A stretch of DNA of 11,403 nt from Melioribacteraceae bacterium. Its GTDB lineage: Bacteria > Bacteroidota > Ignavibacteria > Ignavibacteriales > Melioribacteraceae. Position numbers and translations under genes: made by a program. The stretch is taken from assembly GCA_027858595.1 (NCBI GenBank), contig JAQICK010000352.1, positions 1 through 11,403 on the forward strand, read 5' to 3'. Shown here piece by piece: positions 1 to 6,717 of this stretch; position 1 is the stretch's first letter; each line of letters opens with the position of its first letter. The notes below the pieces were generated by a model. The model worked only from the letters and a program-made list of their open reading frames with translations. It did no database searches and was not told the origin of the DNA.

Positions 1-1007
1 GTTGTATCGGGGTTACAATTATCAAAGTATGTCCAAAAGGATACAAAGCCAAAATGAGAGAGATGCGGCATTCGAAAGAAGAACTTGTCTTTTGATTTTA
101 TTGAATTTAAAAAAGGATATACCGATTTGCTACTACCATTGCCTACTAGAAAATATGGGACATCAGTTTTGGTAATATCATATTCTTTTAATTGTGTAAG
201 AGATATGAATAATGAGTATTCATGACTTCCATCCATGCTAAAAAGAGCTTTTACATTATTATGTTTCATTTGGAAGATAGCCGTTGCCAATCCACCAGTG
301 CTAAAACCAAATAACCCAATATTAGAATATTTTATTTTGATTCTATTTTCTATGTAATCAAGAATAAACTCCATATCCTTAACTTGTGCTAATATACTTT
401 TCCCCATATCTTTACGTTCAATTGAATTAGGACCAGCTGAGGGAACAGAAATAACATAAAAGCCGTAACTTGCCAAATATTCACAAATTATATGATTTTG
501 GGTTGGTGTTTTACTGTTGGATGGAGCATAAATGATTAAAGGAAATTCACCTTTTTCAATAGGAAGGTTTAAACATGCTTTTACTGGAGAATCAAGGATT
601 TGTTGAGTATTAACATTCAATCCAATCGCATAAGAGTTTTTTGCAAATTGAGCGTATGCATTTACGAAATTGTAACTATCGCTATCTATAACATCATTTG
701 TTTTTGAAAAATCTTCTCTAATAGAGATTAAATCAACGTATTGCTTAAAGCTCATATTACTTTTATCCGATTCCACTTTAGATGGATACCAAAAATTTAT
801 AAGCAGAGGACGAAAAGTTGTATCTTGATTGTAAGTATAAAGTCGTGTGGTATCATATTCTTTATAGTATCTAAACCCTACATTATATTTATTTTCTTCC
901 AAATTTGACATGCAAAGGAGATGAGTATTTAAGATTAGTAATAAATAAACCGTGAGTTTTGCCAATGATAAGACTCTTTTATTGAAATTAATTTTAGTTC
1001 TACTCAT
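1..1007 (-). CDS. Alpha/beta hydrolase, PAF-acetylhydrolase/dienelactone hydrolase-like (3' end outside window)
   Basis: An open frame runs from ATG (complement of 1005-1007) to the window edge without a stop; 335 codons are visible and the C-terminus is missing. Residues 1-11 are basic and about 12-32 form a hydrophobic stretch ending LLC, a likely signal peptide or N-terminal anchor; the lipobox is poor, so I do not call a lipoprotein. The core shows a beta-strand PLIIYAP and a nucleophile elbow GFSTGG with Ser236. Asp259 in MDGSHE and His315 or His318 in PHLSHFGF complete a plausible Ser-Asp-His triad. The Ser-Asp spacing (23) and Ser-His spacing (79 or 82) are close to those of plasma PAF acetylhydrolase (23 and 78), so an esterase or lipase acting on a short acyl or lipid substrate outside the cytoplasm is likely. 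The substrate is unknown. The gene lies 179 bp downstream of the kinase gene on the same strand; no clear terminator is visible in the gap, so read-through is possible. Confidence 0.8.
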   Translation of the reverse strand, partial: MSRTKINFNKRVLSLAKLTVYLLLILNTHLLCMSNLEENKYNVGFRYYKEYDTTRLYTYNQDTTFRPLLINFWYPSKVESDKSNMSFKQYVDLISIREDFSKTNDVIDSDSYNFVNAYAQFAKNSYAIGLNVNTQQILDSPVKACLNLPIEKGEFPLIIYAPSNSKTPTQNHIICEYLASYGFYVISVPSAGPNSIERKDMGKSILAQVKDMEFILDYIENRIKIKYSNIGLFGFSTGGLATAIFQMKHNNVKALFSMDGSHEYSLFISLTQLKEYDITKTDVPYFLVGNGSSKSVYPFLNSIKSKDKFFFRMPHLSHFGFVSFWTYFDNCNPDT

Positions 1008-1186
1008 ATAAATGACTCACTAAGAATTTTTTACAAAAAAATGAAACAGTTGTTATTTATATAATAAGTAATTATAAATAATACCACTGCAGCTTATATA
1101 AGGACGAATGAACGGACGAAAAGTTGCTTCTATAGATAAATTGTTTTTAAAACTTGAGATTATTTAGAGAGTAGTGCAAAAAAACA

Positions 1187-2527
1187 TTAAAGCCTTATTG
1201 TAAAAGTAGTTCCTCTATTTATTTTGGAAGAGACTTTAATGCTGCCTTTGTGAGCCCGAATAATTTGTCTTGATAAACTTAGTCCAATTCCAGAACCACT
1301 CTGTTTTGTGCTAAAAAATGGGATAAATATTTTTTCTTGTACTTCTTCGCTTATACCTTTTCCATTATCTTTTATTTGCACATTAATTTTCCCTGAAATA
1401 TCCTTAAATGCTGTTAAGTCTATTGTTGGCACGTCACTATTAGCTGTTGCTTGGATTGAGTTAATCAATAAGTTCAATAAAACTTGTTCCAACAAATCAA
1501 CATCAGCTTTAACTATAAGTTCATCTGGTATAATTTTAATTGAAAAGGTAATTCCACTTTCCGAAATCTTTTTATCTAATAGTAGACTTAATCTGTTAAA
1601 GAGTAAATTAATTTTGAATGGCTTAATGGTTGGTTTTGGAATTTTTGTTAAGCTTCTATATTTATCAACAAAATTGATTAGACCTTCGCTTCGTCTCTTA
1701 ATAGTGGAAACAGCATTTTTAATATCTTCAAGTGATTCATCGTTTTCTTCTTTTCCAATTTCTGATGAATCCTCTAACCTCGTTGTAACAGTTCCAGCCC
1801 GTGAAGATATTGGAGTAATAGAATTCATTATTTCATGTGTTAATACACGAATAAGCTTTTGCCAAGCCTCCATCTCATTCTCTTCAAGTTCCCCTTTGAT
1901 ATCTTGAAGAGAAATTAATTTATACCACTCTCCTCGTAGCTTAAACTCTCTAGCAGAAACAACCATCTGAACGGAATCGAAATCAAAATTTAATTCGACA
2001 GTTTTCCTTTCACCATTTTTAGCATTCAGTAGCAAGTCACCAAAATTATTTTCAATTTTATTTAGTGATTTTACTTTATTTAAATATTTAATTTTAAGAA
2101 GTTTTTTTGCAAATTCATTTATAAAATCAATATCTCCATTCACTTTAAAAGCAATTAACCCAATTCCCACATGCTGCATAACAGTTAACAGATATTGGTA
2201 ATGCTCTTCCTTGTCAATTCGTATTTTCTGAAACTTATCAATAATTTCATTGAAAGTTGCGTGAAGCTCATTAAATGATTTGTCGGGAGATTTTCTGTAA
2301 AATGATTGTGAAAAATCTGAGTGAATTATTCCAAGTAAAAATTGAGAAAGTTCTCTATTGGTAGTATCCACTAGCTTAAATAGTGAATATATTTGATAAA
2401 TTATTATAGGAAATATTAATAGCGATATTACAATTTGGTCTTCTACAAAAAGAAAAAAGAATAAAAGAAAAATAAGTGCTGTTAAAAGAAAAATTTTAAT
2501 TATACCTTTTAATCGAAAATTTTTCAT
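1187..2527 (-). CDS. Sensor histidine kinase, NtrY-like, without periplasmic sensor domain
   Basis: This 446-residue kinase is counted from the ATG at 2527, one base after the stop of the preceding regulator gene. A TTG at 2539 would add four residues and overlap the regulator; neither start has a strong ribosome binding site, so I prefer ATG. Two membrane helices (about 8-28 and 32-50) are joined by a loop of only about four residues. A linker helix and a PAS-like region (about 105-210) follow. The dimerisation/phosphoacceptor helix carries LTHEIMNSITP with His231. The ATP-binding domain has the N box NLLINSIQA (Asn356), DNGKGI (387-392) and GSGIGL (411-416). All catalytic boxes are present, so it should autophosphorylate and pass phosphate to the adjacent sigma54 activator, with which it is translationally coupled. 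The signal is unknown; with no periplasmic domain it may be sensed in the membrane, by the PAS region, or through a partner such as the divergent transporter. Confidence 0.9.
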   Translation of the reverse strand: MKNFRLKGIIKIFLLTALIFLLFFFLFVEDQIVISLLIFPIIIYQIYSLFKLVDTTNRELSQFLLGIIHSDFSQSFYRKSPDKSFNELHATFNEIIDKFQKIRIDKEEHYQYLLTVMQHVGIGLIAFKVNGDIDFINEFAKKLLKIKYLNKVKSLNKIENNFGDLLLNAKNGERKTVELNFDFDSVQMVVSAREFKLRGEWYKLISLQDIKGELEENEMEAWQKLIRVLTHEIMNSITPISSRAGTVTTRLEDSSEIGKEENDESLEDIKNAVSTIKRRSEGLINFVDKYRSLTKIPKPTIKPFKINLLFNRLSLLLDKKISESGITFSIKIIPDELIVKADVDLLEQVLLNLLINSIQATANSDVPTIDLTAFKDISGKINVQIKDNGKGISEEVQEKIFIPFFSTKQSGSGIGLSLSRQIIRAHKGSIKVSSKINRGTTFTIRL

Positions 2528-2528
2528 A

Positions 2529-3908
2529 TCACAAACCAAATTTTTCCATGCGCCGATATAGCGATGTTCGGGTTAAACCAAGATCAGTTGCGGCTTTTGT
2601 AATATTCCCTTTATTCTTTTTAATGACTTCTCTAATTACCTCTTTCTCAATTTCATCTAAATTATAACTATCAAGCGTTACTTTTTCCTTCTTGATCTCC
2701 TCATTAGCCGAGAAGAAAAAATCGTGTGGTTGAAGTATGTCGGATTCACCTAAAATTACGCATCTTTCTATAGAATGTTGCAATTCTCTAACATTACCTG
2801 GCCATGTATGATGTAATATTTTTTTTACGGCAGTTTCACCAATGGTTAATCGAGGTTTGTTATACTTCCGTTTATAAATTTCCAAAAAGTATTCTGCAAG
2901 TAATAAAATATCCTCTGCCCTATCACGTAACGGAGGTATGTGAATTTCAACAGTATTAATTCTGTACATTAAATCTTGACGGAAACTATTCTCGTTTATC
3001 ATCTGATTTAAATCTCTATTTGAAGCACAGACCAATCTAATATCAATTGGAATTACTTTATTCGAGCCAACTCTCGAGATAGATCTGTTCTGAAGCACCG
3101 ATAGCAATTTTACCTGAAGCTCCAATGATAAGTTGCTAATTTCATCTAGGAATATTGTTCCCCCAGAAGCAGTTTCAAATCTTCCAGTATGATTCTCCTT
3201 TGCATCAGTAAATGCTCCTTTGCTGTGACCGAACAATTCACTTTCAAATAATGAAGATGAGATTGCTCCCATATCAACATTAATAAAAACATCATCAGCT
3301 CTATGTGATTGGCGATGAATAGCACGTGCCACTAATTCTTTTCCAGTACCATTCTCACCAAGAATTAAAACATTAGCATCTGTTTTTGCTACTTTCTCAA
3401 TTGTCGCAAAAACTTCTTTCATCAGAGATGATGCTCCAATAATATCATGAAATTTTGTGTCCAAATCAGCACTCAAGTGCTTTTGGCGTGATCTGATTAA
3501 ATTTAATTCATTTCGTGATTCTCTTAATTTGACTGCGGATGCAAAAGTTGCAAGAAATTTTTCATTTTGCCAAGGCTTTAATATGAAATCAGTTGCTCCC
3601 TCCTTAATTGTTTTTACTGCGGTTTCAACATCACCATAAGCAGTAATTAAAATAACAACAGCACTTGAATCAATTTTTAGAATTTCCTTTAGCCAAAATA
3701 TTCCCTCCTGCCCACTTGTAATGTCTTGAGTAAAATTCATATCAAGAAAAATAACATCGTAACTTTCACTATTTATTAATTGAGGAATTACCTCAGGGTC
3801 TTGCTCGGTATGAATTGTTTTTACGTATGACTTTAGTAGCAGCTTGGCAGCCAATAAAACATCTTCATTATCGTCAACAATCAACACTCTTTCACAAATT
3901 CTTTTCAT
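2529..3908 (-). CDS. NtrC-family sigma54-dependent response regulator
   Basis: This 459-residue protein has three domains in the usual order. The receiver (about 5-125) has the acidic pair Asp12/Asp13, phosphoacceptor Asp56, Thr89 and Lys111. The AAA+ domain (about 155-395) has Walker A GENGTGK (184-190), the sigma54-contact loop GAFTDA (231-236), Walker B GTIFLDE (250-256), sensor I CASNRDL and sensor II WPGNVREL (369-376). The C-terminal Fis-type helix-turn-helix (about 434-457) contains NITKAATDLGLTRTSLYRRM. When phosphorylated it should bind an upstream enhancer and remodel sigma54-RNA polymerase. It is the first gene of a two-gene operon with the kinase. The divergent intergenic region holds a matching enhancer-like site and a -24/-12 promoter, so the likely target is the efflux operon. 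The last G of the GAFTGA loop is Asp; this is a known variant and I read it as functional. A transposon-like element ends 15 bp before the ATG. Confidence 0.95.
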   Translation of the reverse strand: MKRICERVLIVDDNEDVLLAAKLLLKSYVKTIHTEQDPEVIPQLINSESYDVIFLDMNFTQDITSGQEGIFWLKEILKIDSSAVVILITAYGDVETAVKTIKEGATDFILKPWQNEKFLATFASAVKLRESRNELNLIRSRQKHLSADLDTKFHDIIGASSLMKEVFATIEKVAKTDANVLILGENGTGKELVARAIHRQSHRADDVFINVDMGAISSSLFESELFGHSKGAFTDAKENHTGRFETASGGTIFLDEISNLSLELQVKLLSVLQNRSISRVGSNKVIPIDIRLVCASNRDLNQMINENSFRQDLMYRINTVEIHIPPLRDRAEDILLLAEYFLEIYKRKYNKPRLTIGETAVKKILHHTWPGNVRELQHSIERCVILGESDILQPHDFFFSANEEIKKEKVTLDSYNLDEIEKEVIREVIKKNKGNITKAATDLGLTRTSLYRRMEKFGL

Positions 3909-3923
3909 CGGTCAATCCGTCTA

Positions 3924-3931
3924 TTTAATTG
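3924..3931. repeat. Left copy of 8-bp target-site duplication
   Basis: TTTAATTG directly abuts the left end of the 3932-4082 element. An identical copy lies at 4083-4090, directly abutting the right end. Perfect direct repeats placed exactly at both termini are the mark left by DDE-type transposition. Confidence 0.8.
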
Positions 3932-3953
3932 GGCTGAGTTCTAATTATAACAG
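3932..3953 (+). repeat. Left terminal inverted repeat of the element
   Basis: This 22-bp arm matches the reverse complement of 4061-4082 at 20 positions; the outer 12 bases are identical. Its minus strand contains TATAAT, absent from the other arm, which could serve as a -10 box for the regulator operon. Confidence 0.75.
3944..3949 (-). promoter_or_regulatory. Possible -10 box for the regulator-kinase operon
   Basis: The minus strand reads TATAAT here, ending 35 bp before the regulator ATG at 3908. No convincing -35 partner is visible and the region is very AT-rich, so this is only a candidate. If used, the operon's promoter lies inside the inserted element. Confidence 0.25.
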
Positions 3954-3990
3954 CAAATAATACACTGCTATTTTCGCGATATAATTTCGA

Positions 3991-4008
3991 TGTCATTTCG
4001 AAATGACA
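3991..4008. repeat. Perfect 18-bp palindrome near the centre of the MITE-like element
   Basis: TGTCATTTCGAAATGACA equals its own reverse complement. It is followed by a run of eight T at 4013-4020. It may be a structural part of the element or a protein-binding site. It could fold as a 7-bp stem with a TCGA loop, but the stem is AT-rich and the position between divergent promoters argues against a functional terminator. Confidence 0.6.
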
Positions 4009-4060
4009 GATTGTTTTTTTTCAAAAGATTATTTATTGACAACGTTACTAATAAATAATA

Positions 4061-4082
4061 CTGTCATAAATAGAACTCAGCC
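4061..4082 (-). repeat. Right terminal inverted repeat of the element
   Basis: This is the counterpart of 3932-3953, with two mismatches in 22. It ends exactly at the second copy of the 8-bp duplication. Confidence 0.75.
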
Positions 4083-4090
4083 TTTAATTG
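4083..4090. repeat. Right copy of 8-bp target-site duplication
   Basis: TTTAATTG is identical to 3924-3931 and directly follows the right terminal repeat. Removing the element and one copy would join 3931 to 4091 and leave an intergenic region of about 240 bp. Confidence 0.8.
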
Positions 4091-4153
4091 TAATATACAG
4101 CAAAAGTTATTCCATAGAAAAATGAGCTGTTTTACATATTAATTTAGTTTTGC

Positions 4154-4190
4154 CGTCCGTATTCGGACACTAATGTAATAAAAGCGGACA
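4154..4190 (+). promoter_or_regulatory. Candidate enhancer (upstream activating) sites for the sigma54 activator
   Basis: A near-perfect inverted repeat CGTCCG-TATT-CGGACA spans 4154-4169, with only the outermost pair mismatched. A second CGGACA at 4185-4190 repeats the right half exactly 21 bp later, two helical turns, so both face the same side of the DNA. They lie about 60-97 bp upstream of the candidate -24 element, the normal place for NtrC-type enhancers. They are unusually G+C-rich for this region. Assignment to the adjacent regulator is inferred from position. Confidence 0.55.
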
Positions 4191-4249
4191 GTTATATCAA
4201 ACTTTTAATTAAATTTATAAAAAAATGGATTTAATGATACTATTTATCA

Positions 4250-4266
4250 CGGCACACTTTTTGGAT
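4250..4266 (+). promoter_or_regulatory. Candidate sigma54 (-24/-12) promoter of the efflux operon
   Basis: CGGCAC (4250-4255), five bases, then TTGGA (4261-4265) resembles the sigma54 consensus TGGCAC-N5-TTGCA. It differs at the first base and at the C of the -12 GC; the GG-N10-G spacing is kept. Transcription would start near 4275, leaving a leader of about 33 bases before the ATG at 4309. The sigma54-type activator encoded divergently supports the reading. The -12 mismatch keeps confidence moderate. Confidence 0.55.
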
Positions 4267-4308
4267 AAAAGTAAAAAATAATACTAATGATATTGGAAAC
4301 AGCATACT

Positions 4309-5559
4309 ATGGATAAAAAAATTGAAAAGAAAAAATGGACATCTAAAAAAATATTATTAATCCTCAGTGTCTCCGTTTTTATTTCAACGATATTGTTTTA
4401 TTTAATTTGGGGAGATCACAGTAGTAAATTCAATGTAGATACCGAACGTATTTCTATCTCCTCTGTGGAATTTGGACCATTTCAAGATTTTATTCCAGTA
4501 ACAGGAACAGTTCAACCAATTGAGACATTTTTTCTAGACGTTGCGGAAGGTGGAAGAGTTGTTGAAAAATTTGCCGAACAAGGTGCATTTCTAGAAGTTG
4601 GAGATCCAATTATTAGATTAGAAAATCCAAGTGTAGCTCTTTCAATTATGTATAGCGAGGCAAATGTTTTTAGTACAATGAATAGTTTGCGAATGGCACG
4701 TTTAAGTATGGAACAAAACAGATTAAACCTACAAATGCAAATATTGAACATCGAGTATCAAATTCGGAAAGAGAAACGATCATTCCAAAACAATAAAAAA
4801 CTCTACGAAAAACAGCTAATATCACAAATTGAATTTGAAGATAGCCGAGACAATTACCAATATTTACTAAACTCAAGAAATTTAACACTAGAGAATAATC
4901 GAAAAGATTCGCTCTTTAGAATTATTCAAATTGAAGATTTAGAGCAAAATGTTTCCAGAATGCAAAAACAACTTGAGATGACAAGTGCTCAGATGGAGAA
5001 CTTAACTGTGAAAGCTCCAATTAAAGGACAACTAACATCACTAAATACTGAAATTGGGCAATCTATTTCTAAAGGAGAAAATCTTGGACAAATTGATAAT
5101 ATCGATAAATATAGGGTTCGTGTTCCTGTAGATCAGCACTACATTGCTAGAGTAGTTAATGGACAGAAGGGAACTTTTACCTTCGATAACAAGACTTATA
5201 CATTAGAGATAAAAACAGTTTTTCCAGAAGTTAGTTCTGGTAGATTTGAAATAGATATGATTTTTGATGGAGAACAACCAACAGGATTAAGAAGAGGCCA
5301 GACACTTCATATCCGCCTTGAGCTAAGTGCACCAGAAGAAGTACTATTTGTAGAAATGGGTGGATTCTATCAAACTACTGGCGGACAGTGGATATTTGTT
5401 CTTGATGAAGATGAAAAATCGGCAATAAGAAGAAAGATTAGTCTGGGTCGCTCTAACACACGAGATGTAGAAATACTTGAAGGATTAAAAAAAGGGGAAA
5501 AAGTTATTACTTCATCCTACGATACTTACAGAGAGGTTGAAAAGTTAATTCTAAATTAA
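4309..5559 (+). CDS. Membrane-fusion (periplasmic adaptor) protein of an ABC efflux system, HlyD/MacA type
   Basis: This 416-residue protein has a basic N-terminus and one membrane helix (about 14-33), then a periplasmic body. A split lipoyl-like domain is seen as GTVQP...GGRVVEKFAEQGAFLEVGDPI (about 66-102) and KAPIKGQLTSLN...GQSISKGENLGQI (about 235-262). A long alpha-helical hairpin rich in Glu, Gln, Lys and Leu (about 112-230) separates the halves. A beta-barrel (about 267-340) and a membrane-proximal domain ending GLKKGEKVITSSY (about 345-410) follow. This is the order in MacA-like adaptors, which link an inner-membrane MacB-type transporter to an outer-membrane channel. It is the first gene of the operon, 30 bp before ATPase 1. 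The start has only a weak upstream GGAA, but no better alternative exists. The outer-membrane partner is not in the window. Confidence 0.9.
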   Translation: MDKKIEKKKWTSKKILLILSVSVFISTILFYLIWGDHSSKFNVDTERISISSVEFGPFQDFIPVTGTVQPIETFFLDVAEGGRVVEKFAEQGAFLEVGDPIIRLENPSVALSIMYSEANVFSTMNSLRMARLSMEQNRLNLQMQILNIEYQIRKEKRSFQNNKKLYEKQLISQIEFEDSRDNYQYLLNSRNLTLENNRKDSLFRIIQIEDLEQNVSRMQKQLEMTSAQMENLTVKAPIKGQLTSLNTEIGQSISKGENLGQIDNIDKYRVRVPVDQHYIARVVNGQKGTFTFDNKTYTLEIKTVFPEVSSGRFEIDMIFDGEQPTGLRRGQTLHIRLELSAPEEVLFVEMGGFYQTTGGQWIFVLDEDEKSAIRRKISLGRSNTRDVEILEGLKKGEKVITSSYDTYREVEKLILN

Positions 5560-5589
5560 AACATATAAATTTATTACTTGGAGATAAAA

Positions 5590-6279
5590 ATGATTAAAAC
5601 AGTTGATTTAACAAAGATTTTTAGAACAGAAGAAGTTGAGACCACAGCTCTTGATAAAGTAAATTTTGAAATTAAAGAAGGTGAATTTCTTTCAATTATG
5701 GGTCCATCAGGTTGCGGAAAATCTACATTGCTAAATATTCTTGGCCTTTTGGATAATCCATCCGGTGGCGAGTATCACTTTGCAGGACATGAAGTCTCTA
5801 AATACTCAGAAAGACAGCGCGCAATGTTAAGAAAAGAGAACATCGGTTTTGTTTTCCAGAGCTTTAATTTAATTGACGAATTAACAGTTTTTGAAAATGT
5901 TGAATTGCCATTACTCTACTTAGGAACGCCAGCAAACGAAAGAAAAAAGAGAGTTCACGAAGCATTAGAAAGAATGAACATTATGCATCGTGAAAAACAT
6001 TTTCCACAACAACTCTCTGGTGGTCAGCAGCAACGTGTTGCTGTAGCACGCGCAATTATAGCTAATCCTAAACTTATACTAGCGGATGAGCCTACTGGAA
6101 ATCTAGATTCTTCACATGGTAATGAAGTAATGAAAATGTTATTGGATTTGAACGAAGCAGGCACAACAATAATTATGGTTACTCACTCCCCTACTTATGC
6201 TGATTATGGTACTCGCGTTATGAATTTATTTGATGGACAAATATTAACTGAAAATTATTTAGAAAAGTTTCATGTGTAG
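5590..6279 (+). CDS. ABC transporter ATP-binding protein 1 (LolD/MacB type)
   Basis: A 229-residue ATPase started at the ATG with GGAG (5580-5583) six bases upstream; a TTG at 5578 would overlap that site and is rejected. Motifs: Walker A GPSGCGKS (38-45), Q-loop Gln90, signature LSGGQQQRVAVARA (142-155), Walker B LILADEP (162-168), D-loop NLDS (171-174) and switch His199. All are canonical, so it should be a full ATPase. It acts at the cytoplasmic face and drives the FtsX/MacB-type permeases encoded downstream. It aligns without gaps to ATPase 2 over about 215 residues, so the two are tandem paralogues now separated by the four-helix-bundle gene. Confidence 0.93.
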   Translation: MIKTVDLTKIFRTEEVETTALDKVNFEIKEGEFLSIMGPSGCGKSTLLNILGLLDNPSGGEYHFAGHEVSKYSERQRAMLRKENIGFVFQSFNLIDELTVFENVELPLLYLGTPANERKKRVHEALERMNIMHREKHFPQQLSGGQQQRVAVARAIIANPKLILADEPTGNLDSSHGNEVMKMLLDLNEAGTTIIMVTHSPTYADYGTRVMNLFDGQILTENYLEKFHV

Positions 6280-6301
6280 ATTATTATAAGCTGTTAGCAG
6301 T

Positions 6302-6313
6302 TAGCTAATAGCT
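6302..6313 (+). repeat. Left 12-bp direct repeat flanking the four-helix-bundle gene
   Basis: TAGCTAATAGCT is identical to 6711-6722. It lies in a run of related units, GCTGTTAGC-AGTTAGC-TAATAGC (about 6290-6312). The run is simple and AT-rich, so the meaning is less certain than that of a target-site duplication. Confidence 0.6.
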
Positions 6314-6357
6314 CTCAGATTGTGAATAGTTTTTATATAAAATATAGAGGAGAACAA

Positions 6358-6717
6358 ATGAAAAATTTTAAACAAATGAAAGTTTGGGAGAAAGCACATC
6401 AATTAACACTTGAAACGTACAGGATAACAAAAGAATATCCGAAGGATGAACTATTTGGTCTTGTTAGTCAAATGAGACGTTCAGCTAGTTCAATAGCAAC
6501 AAACATTGCAGAGGGATGTGGAAAAAATAGTGATGCAGATTTTGCCCGATTCATAGTAATATCAATGGGAAGTGCAAATGAGTTAGAATATCAATTTATT
6601 TTATCGCACGATTTGAAATACATTAATCAAAAACAATTCAACACTTTAGATATTCAAATAAATGAAATCAAAAAGATGCTAGTAGGATTACATAAAAAAC
6701 TTAAAGCAAATAGCTAA
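6358..6717 (+). CDS. Four-helix-bundle protein (S23/23S rRNA-intervening-sequence protein family)
   Basis: A small 119-residue protein. I start it at the ATG with a strong GAGGAG (6347-6352) just upstream; an in-frame GTG at 6322 would add 12 residues and bury that site. Family hallmarks are KVWEKAHQLTLETYRIT near the N-terminus, LVSQMRRSASSIATNIAEG (35-53), GSANELEYQF (71-80) and amphipathic C-terminal helices rich in Lys. Members were first seen inside 23S rRNA intervening sequences of Leptospira and others; free-standing copies are common in Bacteroidota and relatives, and their function is not established. No transport role is known. The gene separates two paralogous ATPase genes and ends inside a 12-bp direct repeat (stop TAA at 6715-6717), which suggests it entered the operon as a cassette. 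Confidence 0.9.
   Translation: MKNFKQMKVWEKAHQLTLETYRITKEYPKDELFGLVSQMRRSASSIATNIAEGCGKNSDADFARFIVISMGSANELEYQFILSHDLKYINQKQFNTLDIQINEIKKMLVGLHKKLKANS

Larger units (their letters stand above)
3932..4082. mobile_element. MITE-like non-autonomous element, 151 bp, with terminal inverted repeats
   Basis: The element begins GGCTGAGTTCTA (3932-3943) and ends with the exact reverse complement (4071-4082). The inverted repeats extend to 22 bp (3932-3953 and 4061-4082) with 20 of 22 positions matching. Both ends are flanked by the 8-bp direct repeat TTTAATTG. It has no coding capacity, so it would need a transposase supplied in trans. Eight-bp duplications are made by several families (ISL3, IS1595 and IS66 among them); I cannot assign it to one. 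It contains an 18-bp palindrome near its centre. It lies between the divergent regulator and efflux operons, 15 bp from the regulator's start codon. Repeat and duplication geometry are seen directly; mobility is inferred. Confidence 0.75.

Noticed and set aside
1008..1186. Terminator, small gene or RNA between kinase and hydrolase genes
   Set aside because: The 179 bp are AT-rich with no stable G+C hairpin, no convincing open frame and no recognised RNA.
1308..1907. A 199-codon plus-strand open frame
   Set aside because: It lies wholly antisense to the kinase gene, whose motifs are intact, and its translation is low-complexity Ser/Ile/Leu-rich with no recognisable domain.
3457..3639. A 60-codon plus-strand open frame
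   Set aside because: Antisense to the receiver-AAA+ linker of the regulator; no ribosome site and no family resemblance.
3953..3968. A second sigma54 promoter on the minus strand for the regulator operon
   Set aside because: The -12 half (TTTGCT on the minus strand) is good, but the -24 half reads CAGTGT with only one of the two key G residues.
3991..4020. Palindrome followed by eight T as a rho-independent terminator
   Set aside because: The stem is short and AT-rich, and no transcript is expected to end there because the flanking operons diverge from this region.
4512..4888. Two overlapping minus-strand open frames
   Set aside because: Both are antisense to the adaptor's lipoyl and coiled-coil region; the adaptor explains the coding signal.
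6358..6717. A 23S rRNA intervening sequence
   Set aside because: The S23-like gene can mark such sequences, but the flanks are ABC ATPase genes, and no rRNA sequence is recognisable.
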